Origin: Prosthecobacter sp.
Lineage (GTDB): Bacteria > Verrucomicrobiota > Verrucomicrobiia > Verrucomicrobiales > Verrucomicrobiaceae
Direction of reading: 5' to 3'
Length of the DNA stretch: 44,232 bases
Assembly: GCF_014879935.1 (NCBI RefSeq)
Contig: NZ_JACSRD010000164.1
Coordinates: 1-44,232, forward strand
The notes below the pieces were generated by a model. The model saw only the letters and a list, made by a program, of their open reading frames with translations. It did not search any database and was not told the DNA's origin. Below are positions 16,878 to 25,866 of this stretch, in pieces. How positions within the stretch are numbered: the first letter of the stretch is position 1; each line of letters opens with the position of its first letter. The translations under genes were made by a program, and so were the position numbers.

Positions 16878-17036
16878 TGCCGCGAGCCTGCCAGCCAAAG
16901 TCGGCCAAGGCAAACTGGTGGCAGGTCCGGCTTGTTGCGCGGGTCGTGCCGGGCGTCCGACACCTCCCCAAACATGTCCGCTTCCTTCCAGGTGGGCATC
17001 GTGTATGTACACCTGCGTCCAACCAGACCGACCGCC

Positions 17037-20000
17037 ATGAAGCCGTTTTGCGCCCTCCTGCTCGCCGCCGTGCAGCTTTCTGCTGCTGAATCCCTCTTCG
17101 ACGGCAAGACGCTCACGCACTGGAGTGGCAAGGCGGAGCACTGGCGTGTCGAAGACGGTGCCATCACCGGCGAAATCCCTGCGGACAGGCCGCTCAAGGG
17201 CAACGAATGGATCTTCTGGGACGGCGAGGTGCATGACTTCGATCTCATGGTGGACTTCCGCATCACCGGCGGGCCCAGCGCGAACAGCGGCATCCAGTTT
17301 CGCTGTCAACAAAGTCAACAAGGTCACGCCAGCGGCTATCAAGCCGATCTCGATCAAGGCGCGGTGTGGCTCGGCCGCATCTACGACGAGCATGGACGTG
17401 CTTTGATTTGTGAGCGCGGCTCGCGCGTGAACATCGCGCCGGATGGTCGTCGGTGGGCGGATGTGTTTGCGGAGCCGAAGAGCCTTCAAAGCGTCATCAA
17501 GCCCGGTGAGTGGAACCGATACCGGATCACCGCCAGCGCCTCGCACGTCGAGGTGCGCGTGAACGACGTGCTCATGAGCGTACCCGACGATCACGAGGCC
17601 AAAGCCGCCGAGTGGAGTGGCAAGATCGCCTTCCAGCTCCACAGCGGCCCCGGACCGGCCAAGATTCAGTTCCGCAACATCGAACTGACGCACCTTGGCA
17701 AAACGGCGATGCCGCAGCGCGAAGCCAAACTTGAAACTTTAAACCTGAAACCTGAAACAGACGCGATTTCGCCGCCTGCGGAGCTGAATCTCGGCTTTGA
17801 AACCGGCACGCTCGCAGGCTGGAAAGCCGAAGGAGATGCTTGGGAGAAGCAACCGGTCGAAGGAGACACCGTCGCAGCCCGCAAACGCGGCAACTCGCAG
17901 CATGCGGGCAAGTTCTGGCTCGGCGGTTACGAGCGCATCGGCGACAAAGGCACCGGCACGCTCACATCATCGAGTTTTGTCGCCACGCATCCTTGGGCCA
18001 GTTTTCTTGTTGGCGCAGGACGTTCGATGAAAACTGAGATCGTCAGCGAAGCGGACGGAAAAGTCCTTTTCAGTGCCAGTGGCGAAAATCGTGAGGACAT
18101 GGCCCGCGTGGCCGTGAACCTCGAAAAGCACGTCGGGAAGAAGATTTTCATCCGCATCGTCGATCAAAGCAGAAGCGGCTGGGGTCATGTGAACTTCGAT
18201 GACTTCGTGTTTCATGCCGAGAAGCCGAGTTTTGCCGCCAGTGCGCTCACCATCAGCGGTGACCGCACGAAGCGTGGCGATAAAAGCCCGGTGCTCTGGC
18301 ATTTGTTGCCGAATCCATCGAAAGACCTGCCCGAGATGCGGGTGCAGGATGGTTTTCAGGTCGAGTTGATCGCGAAGGAGCCGGATGTGAAGCAGCCGAT
18401 CGCGTTTTGCTTCGACGAGCGCGGGCGCATGTGGGTCGCGGAGGCGTTTTCGTATCCGAATCGCCAGCCCGAAGGTCAGGGGAAGGATCGCATCACCATT
18501 TTGGAGGATGCGGATGGAAACGGCAGCTTCGAGACGAAGAAAACCTTCTGCGAAGGGCTGAATCTCGTCAGCGGCATCGAGGTGGGCTTTGGCGGCGTGT
18601 GGGTCGGGGCTGCGCCGTATTTGATGTTCATTCCTCGGGATGGAGACAAGCCGCTGCCGCTCGGCAGTAATCGGGCCATTCCTGGCCCGTCTGGAGCAGA
18701 TGGGGCCAAGAATGGCCCCGTTACTCAAGTGCCCGGCGTGAGTTTCACCGCCTACTCGCTCCTCGACGGCTTCGGCTATCAAGACACACACGAAACGCTG
18801 AACAGCTTCCTCTGGGGCCCGGACGGCTGGCTTTACGGCAATCAGGGCGTCTTCAACACCAGCGCCATCGGCAAGCCGGGCGCGGAGGCGAAGGATCGCG
18901 TCACGATGCGCGCGGGGGTGTGGCGCTATCATCCGGTGCGGCATGTGTTTGAGGTGTTCTGCCACGGCGGATCGAACCAGTGGGGGCTCGACTACAACAG
19001 CAACGGCCATCTCTTCATGACGCACTGCCGCAGCTTCTGGGGCAAGGGCGGCACGACGTACGCCATCCGCAACGGCCACTTCTGGAATCAGGCGAACGCG
19101 AATTATCCGTCCTTCGTCTCCGCCACCGCGCCGGACTTCGCGCCCGAACTGCAAAACTACCTGCCCGCCTCCGCGCGTTACGACAGCGGTGAAGGCGGCG
19201 CGGGCAAACCGGGCACCACGGCCGTGTATGGCGGTCACTCGCACGTCGGCACGATGATCTACAACGGCGACAACTGGCCCGCGATCTACCGCGACCATCT
19301 TTTCACGCACAACCTGCACGGTCATCAGCTCAATCATCAGCACATGGTGCGCACCGGCAGCGGCTACGAGACCTTCCACGCCGGCTTCGACCTCCTTCAC
19401 AGCTCCGCGCCCGATTACATCCCCGTCGATCTCCAAACCGGCCCCGACGGTGCCGTCTATGTCATCGACTGGACCGACACCCAGCACTGCCACAACCCCG
19501 ACGACGAAAAATGGGACCGCAGCAACGGGCGCATCTACCGCATCTCGTGGAAGGAGACTTACAAGCCGCGAAAAGCCGGTTTCGACTCAGCAGACGAGTT
19601 TTCACTCTTGTTTGGATGTTTAAGCCCGAACGGTTGGCGCTTTAGAACATCAATGAAGTTGCTTGCCGAGAAGGCAGCGAACAAAAGCCTTCGTCCGATT
19701 GACCCTGATGGCTCCATTGCGAAGTCCATCCAGAGCAAGTCCGAGAGATTAGCCTGGCCTCAAGATGACTTTTCGATCTTGAAGCTGATATGGGCCAGCA
19801 ACGCTGCGGGCCAGCTATCTCCAACCATGATTGCGGCAGCACTCAGTCGTGACAGTGACATCGCTCGCTCCTGGACCATCCAACTCGCCACGGAAGAAGC
19901 CGGGAAATCCAAGCTCAGCTCCGAGACGCTTCTCAAACTCGCGCAGACCGATCCTTCATCCACCGTGCGCCTCGCGCTGGCATCGGCGTTGCCGAATCTG

Positions 20001-21296
20001 GATGCGGAGACGGTTTGGGAGGTCGCCTCGGCGCTGGCGATGCATGGTGAGGACAAGGATGACCGCTTTTTGCCGAAGATGATCTGGTTCGGCCTCGCGC
20101 GGGTCATTGAGGAGGATTGGGCGCGCGGTCTGGCGCTGGCGGAGAAGACACCGATGCCTTCGCTGGCTGATTCGATCCGCTGGTTCGCCGGGAAGAGCGC
20201 CGAAGGCCGCGAGGCGCTGGTGAAGACGCTGAAAACGACGCGCGATCTGAAACTGCTGGCGTTTTCGTTGAAGGATGAGGCCAGGGTGGAGATGCCGCAG
20301 GCGTGGGTGGAATTTCGTAACCGGGGCATTCCTGCCCCGAGTCAGAATGGGGGCAGGAATGCCCCCGTTACGGATGAACTCTCGGCGCTGTTTGGAGACA
20401 AGGAGGTGCTGAGTGAAATGCGCGCTCTTTTGGCGGACACGGGCAACCCGCTGCCGCAGCGCCGTGCGGCCTTTGATTTGCTGAAACGCACCGGCGATGC
20501 CGAATCGACGCCGATCTTCGCGAAGCTGCTCGATGAGCCTGCATTCACGGCGGCGGTCATTCCGCTGCTTTCGCGCTCGAAGGAGCCGAAAACGGCGGCG
20601 GCGCTGATGGAGAGGTTTGACCGATTTGACGTGGCGATGCAAACGACGGCGCTGGGCGTGCTCACGAGTCGTGCTGAGTTGGCGAAACCGCTGCTGGAGG
20701 CCGTGAAGGCGGGCCGCTTCGACAAGAAGCATCTCAGCAGCCTGCAAATCCGCCAGATGCGCAATTTGAACCACGCGGAGATCAACACGCTGCTCGACGC
20801 GACGTGGGGCAAGGTGAACGAATCGAGCGCGGCGGCGAAGGCGAGCATCGCGAAGCTCAAGAAGGCCTACGAATCCGCGCCGCTGTGGGCCTTCAACGCT
20901 AAATCGGGCGAGCAGACCTTCCAGCAGCTCTGTGCCGTGTGTCACGCGATGGGCGGTGTGGGCGGCAAGCTCGGCCCCGATCTCGCCGGATCGTGGCGCA
21001 ACGGCCTCGACTACTTTTTGGAGAACATCATCGACCCGAACGCGGTGGTCGGAGACAACTTCAAGCTTCACGTTTTGACCAAAAAAGACGGCAGCGTCGT
21101 CTCCGGCGTCATCGAGCAGGAAACCGACACCGCCATCACGGCGCGCACCGTGACCGAAAGCGTCGTCATCTCGAAGTCAGACCTTAAAGAGCGCCAGAAG
21201 ACGCCCGTGTCCCTCATGCCGCCCGGTTTGCTCGAAGCGCTGCCGGAGCGGAAGGCGCTGGAGCTGCTGAAGTATCTGCTGAGCAGGCGGGAGTGA
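17037..21296 (+). CDS. DUF1080 + PVC-type dehydrogenase beta-propeller + HEAT + cytochrome c fusion
   Basis: The 1419-residue protein begins with a signal peptide (MKPFCALLLAAVQLSAA). In order: a DUF1080/LamG-like domain (about 18-220, ESLFDGKTLTHWSG, NEWIFWDGEVHDFDL, ANSGIQFRCQ); a second sandwich (about 245-400); a PVC-type membrane-bound-dehydrogenase propeller (about 420-840, GFQVELIAKEPDVKQPIAFCFDERGRMWVAE, GGSNQWGLDYN, YVIDWTDTQHC); HEAT-like helices (about 860-1290); a class I cytochrome c with CAVCH (about 1298-1302); and a PVC heme-binding tail ending SLMPPGLLEALP. This is a typical planctomycete/verrucomicrobial periplasmic enzyme, probably oxidising sugars or related alcohols with electrons going to the heme; the substrate is unknown. 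The start is set by the signal peptide. Two 55-58-bp palindromes lie in frame inside it. Confidence 0.88.
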   Translation: MKPFCALLLAAVQLSAAESLFDGKTLTHWSGKAEHWRVEDGAITGEIPADRPLKGNEWIFWDGEVHDFDLMVDFRITGGPSANSGIQFRCQQSQQGHASGYQADLDQGAVWLGRIYDEHGRALICERGSRVNIAPDGRRWADVFAEPKSLQSVIKPGEWNRYRITASASHVEVRVNDVLMSVPDDHEAKAAEWSGKIAFQLHSGPGPAKIQFRNIELTHLGKTAMPQREAKLETLNLKPETDAISPPAELNLGFETGTLAGWKAEGDAWEKQPVEGDTVAARKRGNSQHAGKFWLGGYERIGDKGTGTLTSSSFVATHPWASFLVGAGRSMKTEIVSEADGKVLFSASGENREDMARVAVNLEKHVGKKIFIRIVDQSRSGWGHVNFDDFVFHAEKPSFAASALTISGDRTKRGDKSPVLWHLLPNPSKDLPEMRVQDGFQVELIAKEPDVKQPIAFCFDERGRMWVAEAFSYPNRQPEGQGKDRITILEDADGNGSFETKKTFCEGLNLVSGIEVGFGGVWVGAAPYLMFIPRDGDKPLPLGSNRAIPGPSGADGAKNGPVTQVPGVSFTAYSLLDGFGYQDTHETLNSFLWGPDGWLYGNQGVFNTSAIGKPGAEAKDRVTMRAGVWRYHPVRHVFEVFCHGGSNQWGLDYNSNGHLFMTHCRSFWGKGGTTYAIRNGHFWNQANANYPSFVSATAPDFAPELQNYLPASARYDSGEGGAGKPGTTAVYGGHSHVGTMIYNGDNWPAIYRDHLFTHNLHGHQLNHQHMVRTGSGYETFHAGFDLLHSSAPDYIPVDLQTGPDGAVYVIDWTDTQHCHNPDDEKWDRSNGRIYRISWKETYKPRKAGFDSADEFSLLFGCLSPNGWRFRTSMKLLAEKAANKSLRPIDPDGSIAKSIQSKSERLAWPQDDFSILKLIWASNAAGQLSPTMIAAALSRDSDIARSWTIQLATEEAGKSKLSSETLLKLAQTDPSSTVRLALASALPNLDAETVWEVASALAMHGEDKDDRFLPKMIWFGLARVIEEDWARGLALAEKTPMPSLADSIRWFAGKSAEGREALVKTLKTTRDLKLLAFSLKDEARVEMPQAWVEFRNRGIPAPSQNGGRNAPVTDELSALFGDKEVLSEMRALLADTGNPLPQRRAAFDLLKRTGDAESTPIFAKLLDEPAFTAAVIPLLSRSKEPKTAAALMERFDRFDVAMQTTALGVLTSRAELAKPLLEAVKAGRFDKKHLSSLQIRQMRNLNHAEINTLLDATWGKVNESSAAAKASIAKLKKAYESAPLWAFNAKSGEQTFQQLCAVCHAMGGVGGKLGPDLAGSWRNGLDYFLENIIDPNAVVGDNFKLHVLTKKDGSVVSGVIEQETDTAITARTVTESVVISKSDLKERQKTPVSLMPPGLLEALPERKALELLKYLLSRRE
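18667..18724. repeat. In-frame coding palindrome, copy 2
   Basis: The element reads GTAATCGGGCCATTCCTGG...GGGGCCAAGAATGGCCCCGT and ends GTTAC; its two halves are inverted copies. It encodes SNRAIPGPS then GADGAKNGPVTQ, about residues 543-563 of the PVC protein, in a stretch between propeller strands (DGDKPLPLG before, VPGVSFTAY after). It shares its first 26 nt, and hence its reading frame, with the copy in the aldolase gene. Confidence 0.88.
20317..20371. repeat. In-frame coding palindrome, copy 3
   Basis: The element starts GTAACCGGGGCATTCCTGCC and ends GGGGGCAGGAATGCCCCCGT plus TAC; the stems pair almost perfectly. It encodes RNRGIPAPS then QNGGRNAPVTD, about residues 1093-1112, in the HEAT-like region. 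It uses the same frame as copy 2 and lies 1.6 kb from it in the same gene. Confidence 0.88.
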
Positions 21297-21339
21297 TGTT
21301 TCGGGTTGAGGTGAGGTGTGCGGCGGCTTTTCCTCCGGG

Positions 21340-22053
21340 ATGAAAAGCATTCCGCTCGTGATGATGTCGATGTGCCTGCTCCTGGCAGCGCCGGTGAAGG
21401 CACAGGTGGATGAGTTCATCCTGGACTCGTTGCGTGTGGTCGAAGATCCAGATGGGAACACGAACCTGCGTTCCGGGCCTTCGTTGAAATCGAAAATCGT
21501 CGGCCAGGTGGCCTCCGGCAGCGTGGTGGCCATCGAGCAGGAGCCGAAGGACGGCTGGGTAAGGCTGCTCATGGAGGACAGCGAAGAGAAGCCGCGCTTC
21601 ATCCACGGCAGTCGTTTGCGGCCGGTCAAAGCATGGCGGCAGGTTGCCATCGCCGAAGCGAAAGACCGCAGGCTCGGAGTGCTGAAAAATGCGGGTTTCG
21701 AGGTGCGGGTGCTGGCGGTTCCGTTTGTGGCCGCGGATCACCAGATCACGCGAGATGAGCAGGGCGGGCATCGGGTGGATGGTGAATGGCCGTGGGGCAG
21801 GGACGGCGGGTTGCCGAGCTTCTCGCTCTCGCTGACGGTCACGCAGAGCGGCGAGGCGGTCACCCTTCAGAAAGCGGCCGTGCAGAACTTGTATGAGCCG
21901 AACATGAGCTCGATCACGCTGCTGAGGTCCGATGTCGCGGGCGGGCCTGTGCTGGTGCTCATGCTGAACGGAGATGGCGCAGGTGGTTACTGCGTTGTGT
22001 GGGCGTTTCAGGGCGGACGTTATCGCGGCAGGGCGGTGTTCACGCCGTTTTGA
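21340..22053 (+). CDS. Secreted SH3-domain protein
   Basis: The 237-residue product starts MKSIPLVMMSMCLLLAAPVKAQ, a signal peptide. Residues about 25-95 contain the bacterial SH3 signature DPDGNTNLRSGPSLKSKIVGQV...DGWVRLL, which often binds cell-wall peptides. The C-terminal half (about 100-237) is beta-rich (PSFSLSLTVTQSGEAVTLQKAAVQN, GGYCVVWAFQGGRYRGRAVF) and not recognised. A second start eight codons upstream exists but begins before the signal peptide. It follows the PVC gene by 43 bp. Confidence 0.8.
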   Translation: MKSIPLVMMSMCLLLAAPVKAQVDEFILDSLRVVEDPDGNTNLRSGPSLKSKIVGQVASGSVVAIEQEPKDGWVRLLMEDSEEKPRFIHGSRLRPVKAWRQVAIAEAKDRRLGVLKNAGFEVRVLAVPFVAADHQITRDEQGGHRVDGEWPWGRDGGLPSFSLSLTVTQSGEAVTLQKAAVQNLYEPNMSSITLLRSDVAGGPVLVLMLNGDGAGGYCVVWAFQGGRYRGRAVFTPF

Positions 22054-22104
22054 GGCGGAAGCGCAGCACTCGCTCGAAACAAGGAAAGGGCCGGCGTGGT
22101 GCGT

Positions 22105-24219
22105 ATGTCTGGGATGCGCACGTTCATCCTGCTTGTTTGTCTCACCGTCTCTGTTTTCGCCGCTGATGACCTCACGGTGCTCAAACCGGCCGCGGATGGC
22201 ACGACGCCGGAGCAGGCGCTGGAAAACTGGCTGGTGAGGAAGTTCAACGGGCTCGTCGATCGACGCACGGCAGCCTTTGAAAAGGCGATCAAGAGCGCTG
22301 CCGCCTGCAAGACGTGGCAGGAGGAGCGGCGGGCGTTTTTCCTGGAACGCATCGGCGGACTGCCGGAGCGCACGCAGCTGAAGGCGCAGATCACCGGCAC
22401 GCTGGAGGGGAAAGGCTATCGCGTGGAGAAGATTGTGCTGGAGACGCGGCCTTCCTTTCATCTGACGGCGAATCTTTACCTGCCCGACACGCCTCCACCG
22501 TGGCCGGCGGTGCTGGTCCCGTGCGGTCACAGCCACGAGGGCAAGGCGGTGGGGCAGTATCAGCTCATCTGCATGCTGCTGGCTCGTCATGGGATGGCGG
22601 CGATGTGCTACGACCCCATCGGCCAGGGGGAGCGCTACCAGATGCTGGACCAGGCCAAAGAACACGCGGTGTTCGACGATGCGCCGCACGTGAAGACGCC
22701 GCATCCTTTCGCACGGCTCGTGTGCACCACCGAACACACGATGATCGGCCTCAGCAGCGCATTGATCGGCGCGAACGTGGCGCAGTTCCGCATCTGGGAC
22801 GGCATGCGCGTCATCGACTACCTGCAAAGCCGCAAAGACATCATCGCCGACAAGATCGGCTGCACGGGCAACAGCGGCGGCGGGACGGAGACGGCGTATT
22901 TGATGGCGCTGGACGACCGCATCGTGGCCGCGGCACCGGGTTGCTTCCTGACGACGTTCAAGAAGCTGATCGAGACGAAAGGCCCGCAGGATGGCGAGCA
23001 GAACATTTTCGGCCAGATCGCCTTCGGCATGGACGAGGCGGATTATTGCATCATGCGAGCGCCGAAGCCCACGCTCATCTGCGCCGGCACGCGGGACGTG
23101 ACCTTCGACTTCGGCGGGACGATGGACGTGTTCCGCGAGGCGAAGCGCTTTTATTCACGGCTGGGCTACTCCGACCAGATCGACATCGCCGCGCCGGACG
23201 CGCCGCATGGCTTCACGCTGCAATTGCGCGAGGCGGTGACTCGATTCATGAGCCGCTGGCTGCTGGGGAAGGACGTGATCGTGCGGGAGGTCGCGTCGCT
23301 GCCGGATTCGTTCGATGACAACGAGCTGCGGGCACTTTCGCAGCCCGACTGGACGATGGAGCAGCTCCAATGCACGCCGAAAGGCCAGGTGCTGCTGATT
23401 CCGGGCGAGCGTTCGTGTTTTCAGATCAATGCGGGCATCGCCGCCAAGCTGAAACAGGATCGTGGCACGGCCTGGAGCGGCATGAACGACGAGCGGAAGC
23501 GGAAGATCATTCGCGAGACCATCGCGCTGCCGGAAGAAGAGTTGCCGACGCAAATCCGCGTGACCGCCACCTTGCCACGCGATGGCTTCACCATCGAGAA
23601 ACTGGTGATGAAGGTCGATGACGGCTTCGAGCTGCCTGCGCTGCTGTTTGTGCCAGAGAAAGCAAAGGGCACGGCCACGCTTTACCTTCACGGCGAGAGC
23701 ATGCAGGCGGATGCCGCAACCGGTGGACCGATTGAAAAGCTCGTGCGCGCGGGCGAGATCGTGCTGGCGGCCGAATTGCGCGGCATCGGCGAGACTGAGA
23801 CGGGCCTGCGCAAGACCGCCTACGGTCGCGGACGCTTTGGCCGTGATCTGCTGGAGGTGCTCACGGTTTATCTGATGGGCGGCAGTTATATCGGTGTGCG
23901 GACGGAGGATGTGCAGGCCTGGACGCGGCATTTGCAGACAAAGGCGAAGTCGATGCGCGTGATCGCCATCGGCGAGGCGGCGATTCCCGCGCTGCATGCG
24001 GCCGCGTTGGAGCCGGAGCACTTTGAAGCCGTCACGCTGCGCAGAATGATTGCCTCGTGGGAGGCGCTGGTGGGCGCGGACGAGTCCTTCAACCAGGCGG
24101 TGAACCTGGTCCATGGCGTTCTGCGGCACTACGACCTGCCGGAGTTGATCGAGATGGCCGGGAGAGATCGCGTGCGGCTTGAGGAGCCGGTGGATGTCAT
24201 GGGCAGGCCGACGGATTGA
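22105..24219 (+). CDS. Secreted alpha/beta-hydrolase, acetylxylan-esterase-like
   Basis: The product of about 704 residues has an export signal (MRTFILLVCLTVSVFA). The first domain contains VPCGHSHEGKA, YDPIGQGERYQ, nucleophile elbow GNSGGGT and PHGF near the end (catalytic His), the pattern of the large acetylxylan-esterase/cephalosporin-deacetylase-type hydrolases. A second half (from about 420) includes LYLHGES and ELRGIGETE and looks like a degenerate second hydrolase lobe without its own complete triad. Start choice is uncertain among GTG 22096 (best spaced from AAGGAAAGGG), ATG 22105 and ATG 22114. It probably removes acyl groups from polysaccharide outside the cytoplasm. A sulfatase follows 61 bp later. 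Confidence 0.8.
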   Translation: MSGMRTFILLVCLTVSVFAADDLTVLKPAADGTTPEQALENWLVRKFNGLVDRRTAAFEKAIKSAAACKTWQEERRAFFLERIGGLPERTQLKAQITGTLEGKGYRVEKIVLETRPSFHLTANLYLPDTPPPWPAVLVPCGHSHEGKAVGQYQLICMLLARHGMAAMCYDPIGQGERYQMLDQAKEHAVFDDAPHVKTPHPFARLVCTTEHTMIGLSSALIGANVAQFRIWDGMRVIDYLQSRKDIIADKIGCTGNSGGGTETAYLMALDDRIVAAAPGCFLTTFKKLIETKGPQDGEQNIFGQIAFGMDEADYCIMRAPKPTLICAGTRDVTFDFGGTMDVFREAKRFYSRLGYSDQIDIAAPDAPHGFTLQLREAVTRFMSRWLLGKDVIVREVASLPDSFDDNELRALSQPDWTMEQLQCTPKGQVLLIPGERSCFQINAGIAAKLKQDRGTAWSGMNDERKRKIIRETIALPEEELPTQIRVTATLPRDGFTIEKLVMKVDDGFELPALLFVPEKAKGTATLYLHGESMQADAATGGPIEKLVRAGEIVLAAELRGIGETETGLRKTAYGRGRFGRDLLEVLTVYLMGGSYIGVRTEDVQAWTRHLQTKAKSMRVIAIGEAAIPALHAAALEPEHFEAVTLRRMIASWEALVGADESFNQAVNLVHGVLRHYDLPELIEMAGRDRVRLEEPVDVMGRPTD

Positions 24220-24280
24220 AACAGGGCCGGACGGGAAAACGGTTCTTGCATCGCCGCGGCGGATTTGATCATCTAGGCGG

Positions 24281-25693
24281 ATGATCATTCGTCTCCTTCT
24301 CTGCTGTCTCGCTCTCGCCGCCACGATTCATGCCCAGGGCAGGCAGCCGAACATCCTGTGGCTGATCGCAGAGGATTTCGGGCCGCATCTGGGCTGCTAC
24401 GGCACGAAGGAAGTATCGTCGCCCGTGCTGGACGCGCTGGCGGCGAAGGGGATGCGCTTCACGCGGTTCTACACCACCGCGCCGGTGTGCTCGGCCAGCC
24501 GCTCGGCCTTCAACACGGGGATGTATCAGACGACGATCGGCGCGCACAATCACCGCTCGCATCGCGATGACGGCTACACGTTGCCCGCAGGCGTGAAGCT
24601 GATCAGCGAGCGGATGCGCGGCGCGGGCTATTTCACGGCGAATGTGAAGGAGCTGCCACCAGAGGCCGGTTTCAAGGGCTCGGGGAAGACCGACTGGAAC
24701 TTCGCACCGCCGATGAAGCCGTTTGATTCATCCAAATGGGATGATCTGAAGCACCACCAGCCGTTTTACGCGCAGCTCAACTTCCAGGAAACGCATCGCA
24801 CCTTTCATGGGGAGGCCCATGCCGATCCGGCGAAGGTGGAGATCCCGCCGTACTATCCCGATCATGAGGTGACGCGGAAGGATTGGGCGCAATATCTCGA
24901 TGCGGCGACGGAGCTGGACCGGAAGATCGGCAAAGTGATGGAACTGCTGAAACGGGACGGACTGCTGGAGAACACGGTGATCTGCTTCTTTGGCGACAAC
25001 GGGCAGGCGCATGTGCGCGGAAAGCAGTTCTGCTATGAGGAGGGGCTGAACGTGCCGCTGATCATGCAGTGGCCGTCCGGTGTGCCAGCTCCGCAAGGTT
25101 ATGAAGCGGGCAGGGTGAGCGACCAGTTGCTCATGTCGATCGACCTGACCGCGAGTTCGCTGGATTGGGCGGGCGTGACCAAGCCGAAGGGCATGCAGGG
25201 GCGGGTGTTCATGGGCGCGCACGCCGAGCCGCCGCGGGAACATGTGTTCGGCGCGCGGGACCGTTGCGACATGACGGTGTTCCGTTTTCGCACGGTGGCG
25301 GACGCGCGCTATCGCTACATCCACAACTTCACACCGGACCGGCCATTTCTACAGTTCAATCGTTACAAGGAGGCGCAGTATCCGGTGTGGAACCTGATCA
25401 AGGAACTCGCGGCGCAGGACAAGCTGACACCCGCTCAGGCAGTGCTGGCCGCGCCGACGATGCCGGAGGAAGAGCTCTATGATCTGCAAAACGATCCGTT
25501 CGAGGTGCGCAACCTCGCGCAATCGAACAAACCGGAGGACCGGGCGGCGCTGGAGCGGCTGCGCGGCGTGCTGAACGAATGGATCGAGCGCACGAACGAT
25601 CAAGGACGCATCCCCGAGCCGGAGGAGGTGGCGAAGAACGAAGGAAGCACGAAGCCGCCGCAAGCGAAGAAAGGGAAGAAGAAGGCGAAGTGA
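24281..25693 (+). CDS. Secreted S1-family sulfatase
   Basis: The 470-residue protein has a signal peptide (ends ATIHAQG) and the sulfatase N-terminus NILWLIAEDFGPHLGCYG. The formylglycine site is C70-S-A-S-R74, the less common C-x-A-x-R version of the C-x-P/A-x-R signature, so Cys-type maturation by a formylglycine-generating enzyme or anSME is expected. A second metal-site motif GDNG occurs around residue 246. The tail is Lys-rich after LYDLQNDPFEVRNLA, typical of the family's C-terminal subdomain. It cleaves sulfate esters, probably from a polysaccharide. The last 20 or so residues are Lys/Pro-rich low complexity. Confidence 0.88.
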   Translation: MIIRLLLCCLALAATIHAQGRQPNILWLIAEDFGPHLGCYGTKEVSSPVLDALAAKGMRFTRFYTTAPVCSASRSAFNTGMYQTTIGAHNHRSHRDDGYTLPAGVKLISERMRGAGYFTANVKELPPEAGFKGSGKTDWNFAPPMKPFDSSKWDDLKHHQPFYAQLNFQETHRTFHGEAHADPAKVEIPPYYPDHEVTRKDWAQYLDAATELDRKIGKVMELLKRDGLLENTVICFFGDNGQAHVRGKQFCYEEGLNVPLIMQWPSGVPAPQGYEAGRVSDQLLMSIDLTASSLDWAGVTKPKGMQGRVFMGAHAEPPREHVFGARDRCDMTVFRFRTVADARYRYIHNFTPDRPFLQFNRYKEAQYPVWNLIKELAAQDKLTPAQAVLAAPTMPEEELYDLQNDPFEVRNLAQSNKPEDRAALERLRGVLNEWIERTNDQGRIPEPEEVAKNEGSTKPPQAKKGKKKAK

Positions 25694-25714
25694 GGCGGCG
25701 GAATGACGAAATCC

Positions 25715-25770
25715 GAATGAGGAATGAGGAATGAGGAATGAGGAATGACGAATGACGAATGACGAATGAT
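25715..25770 (+). repeat. Eight tandem heptamers GAATGAG/GAATGAC
   Basis: Seven-base units occur back to back: four GAATGAG, three GAATGAC, one GAATGAT. A related unit precedes it (GAATGACGAAATCC) and a shorter version lies at 26716-26745. It occupies the gap after the sulfatase stop. Such heptads are common intergenic filler in this phylum; the unit carries both ATGA and TGA, so it can supply start and stop codons in any frame. Confidence 0.85.
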
Positions 25771-25789
25771 CGGGCGAGAAGGCGCGTGA

Positions 25790-25859
25790 GCGTTTTGGAG
25801 TGCGGCGGCCCTCCGCCGCTTTCGAGCGGCGTGGGTCATTCGGAAAGCTCCAGGACGCT
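25790..25859. repeat. Palindromic repeat, GGAGTGCGG family, copy 3
   Basis: The element starts GCGTTTTGGAGTGCGGCGGC and ends CTCCAGGACGC, with an internal GCGGCGGCCCTCCGCCGC hairpin. On the plus strand it can be translated as ECGGPPPLSS and runs directly into the signal peptide of the next protein. Confidence 0.75.
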
Positions 25860-25866
25860 GGCGCGT

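Noticed and set aside
17967..19493. A 508-codon open frame antisense to the PVC gene, and similar long antisense frames (21214-22827, 32079-33497, 15791-17293)
   Set aside because: They mirror real genes with signal peptides and conserved motifs, are Arg/His/Ala-biased and show no domain; typical shadows in GC-rich DNA.
25715..25770. Heptamer array as a CRISPR
   Set aside because: The units are 7 bp with no spacers; it is a simple tandem repeat.
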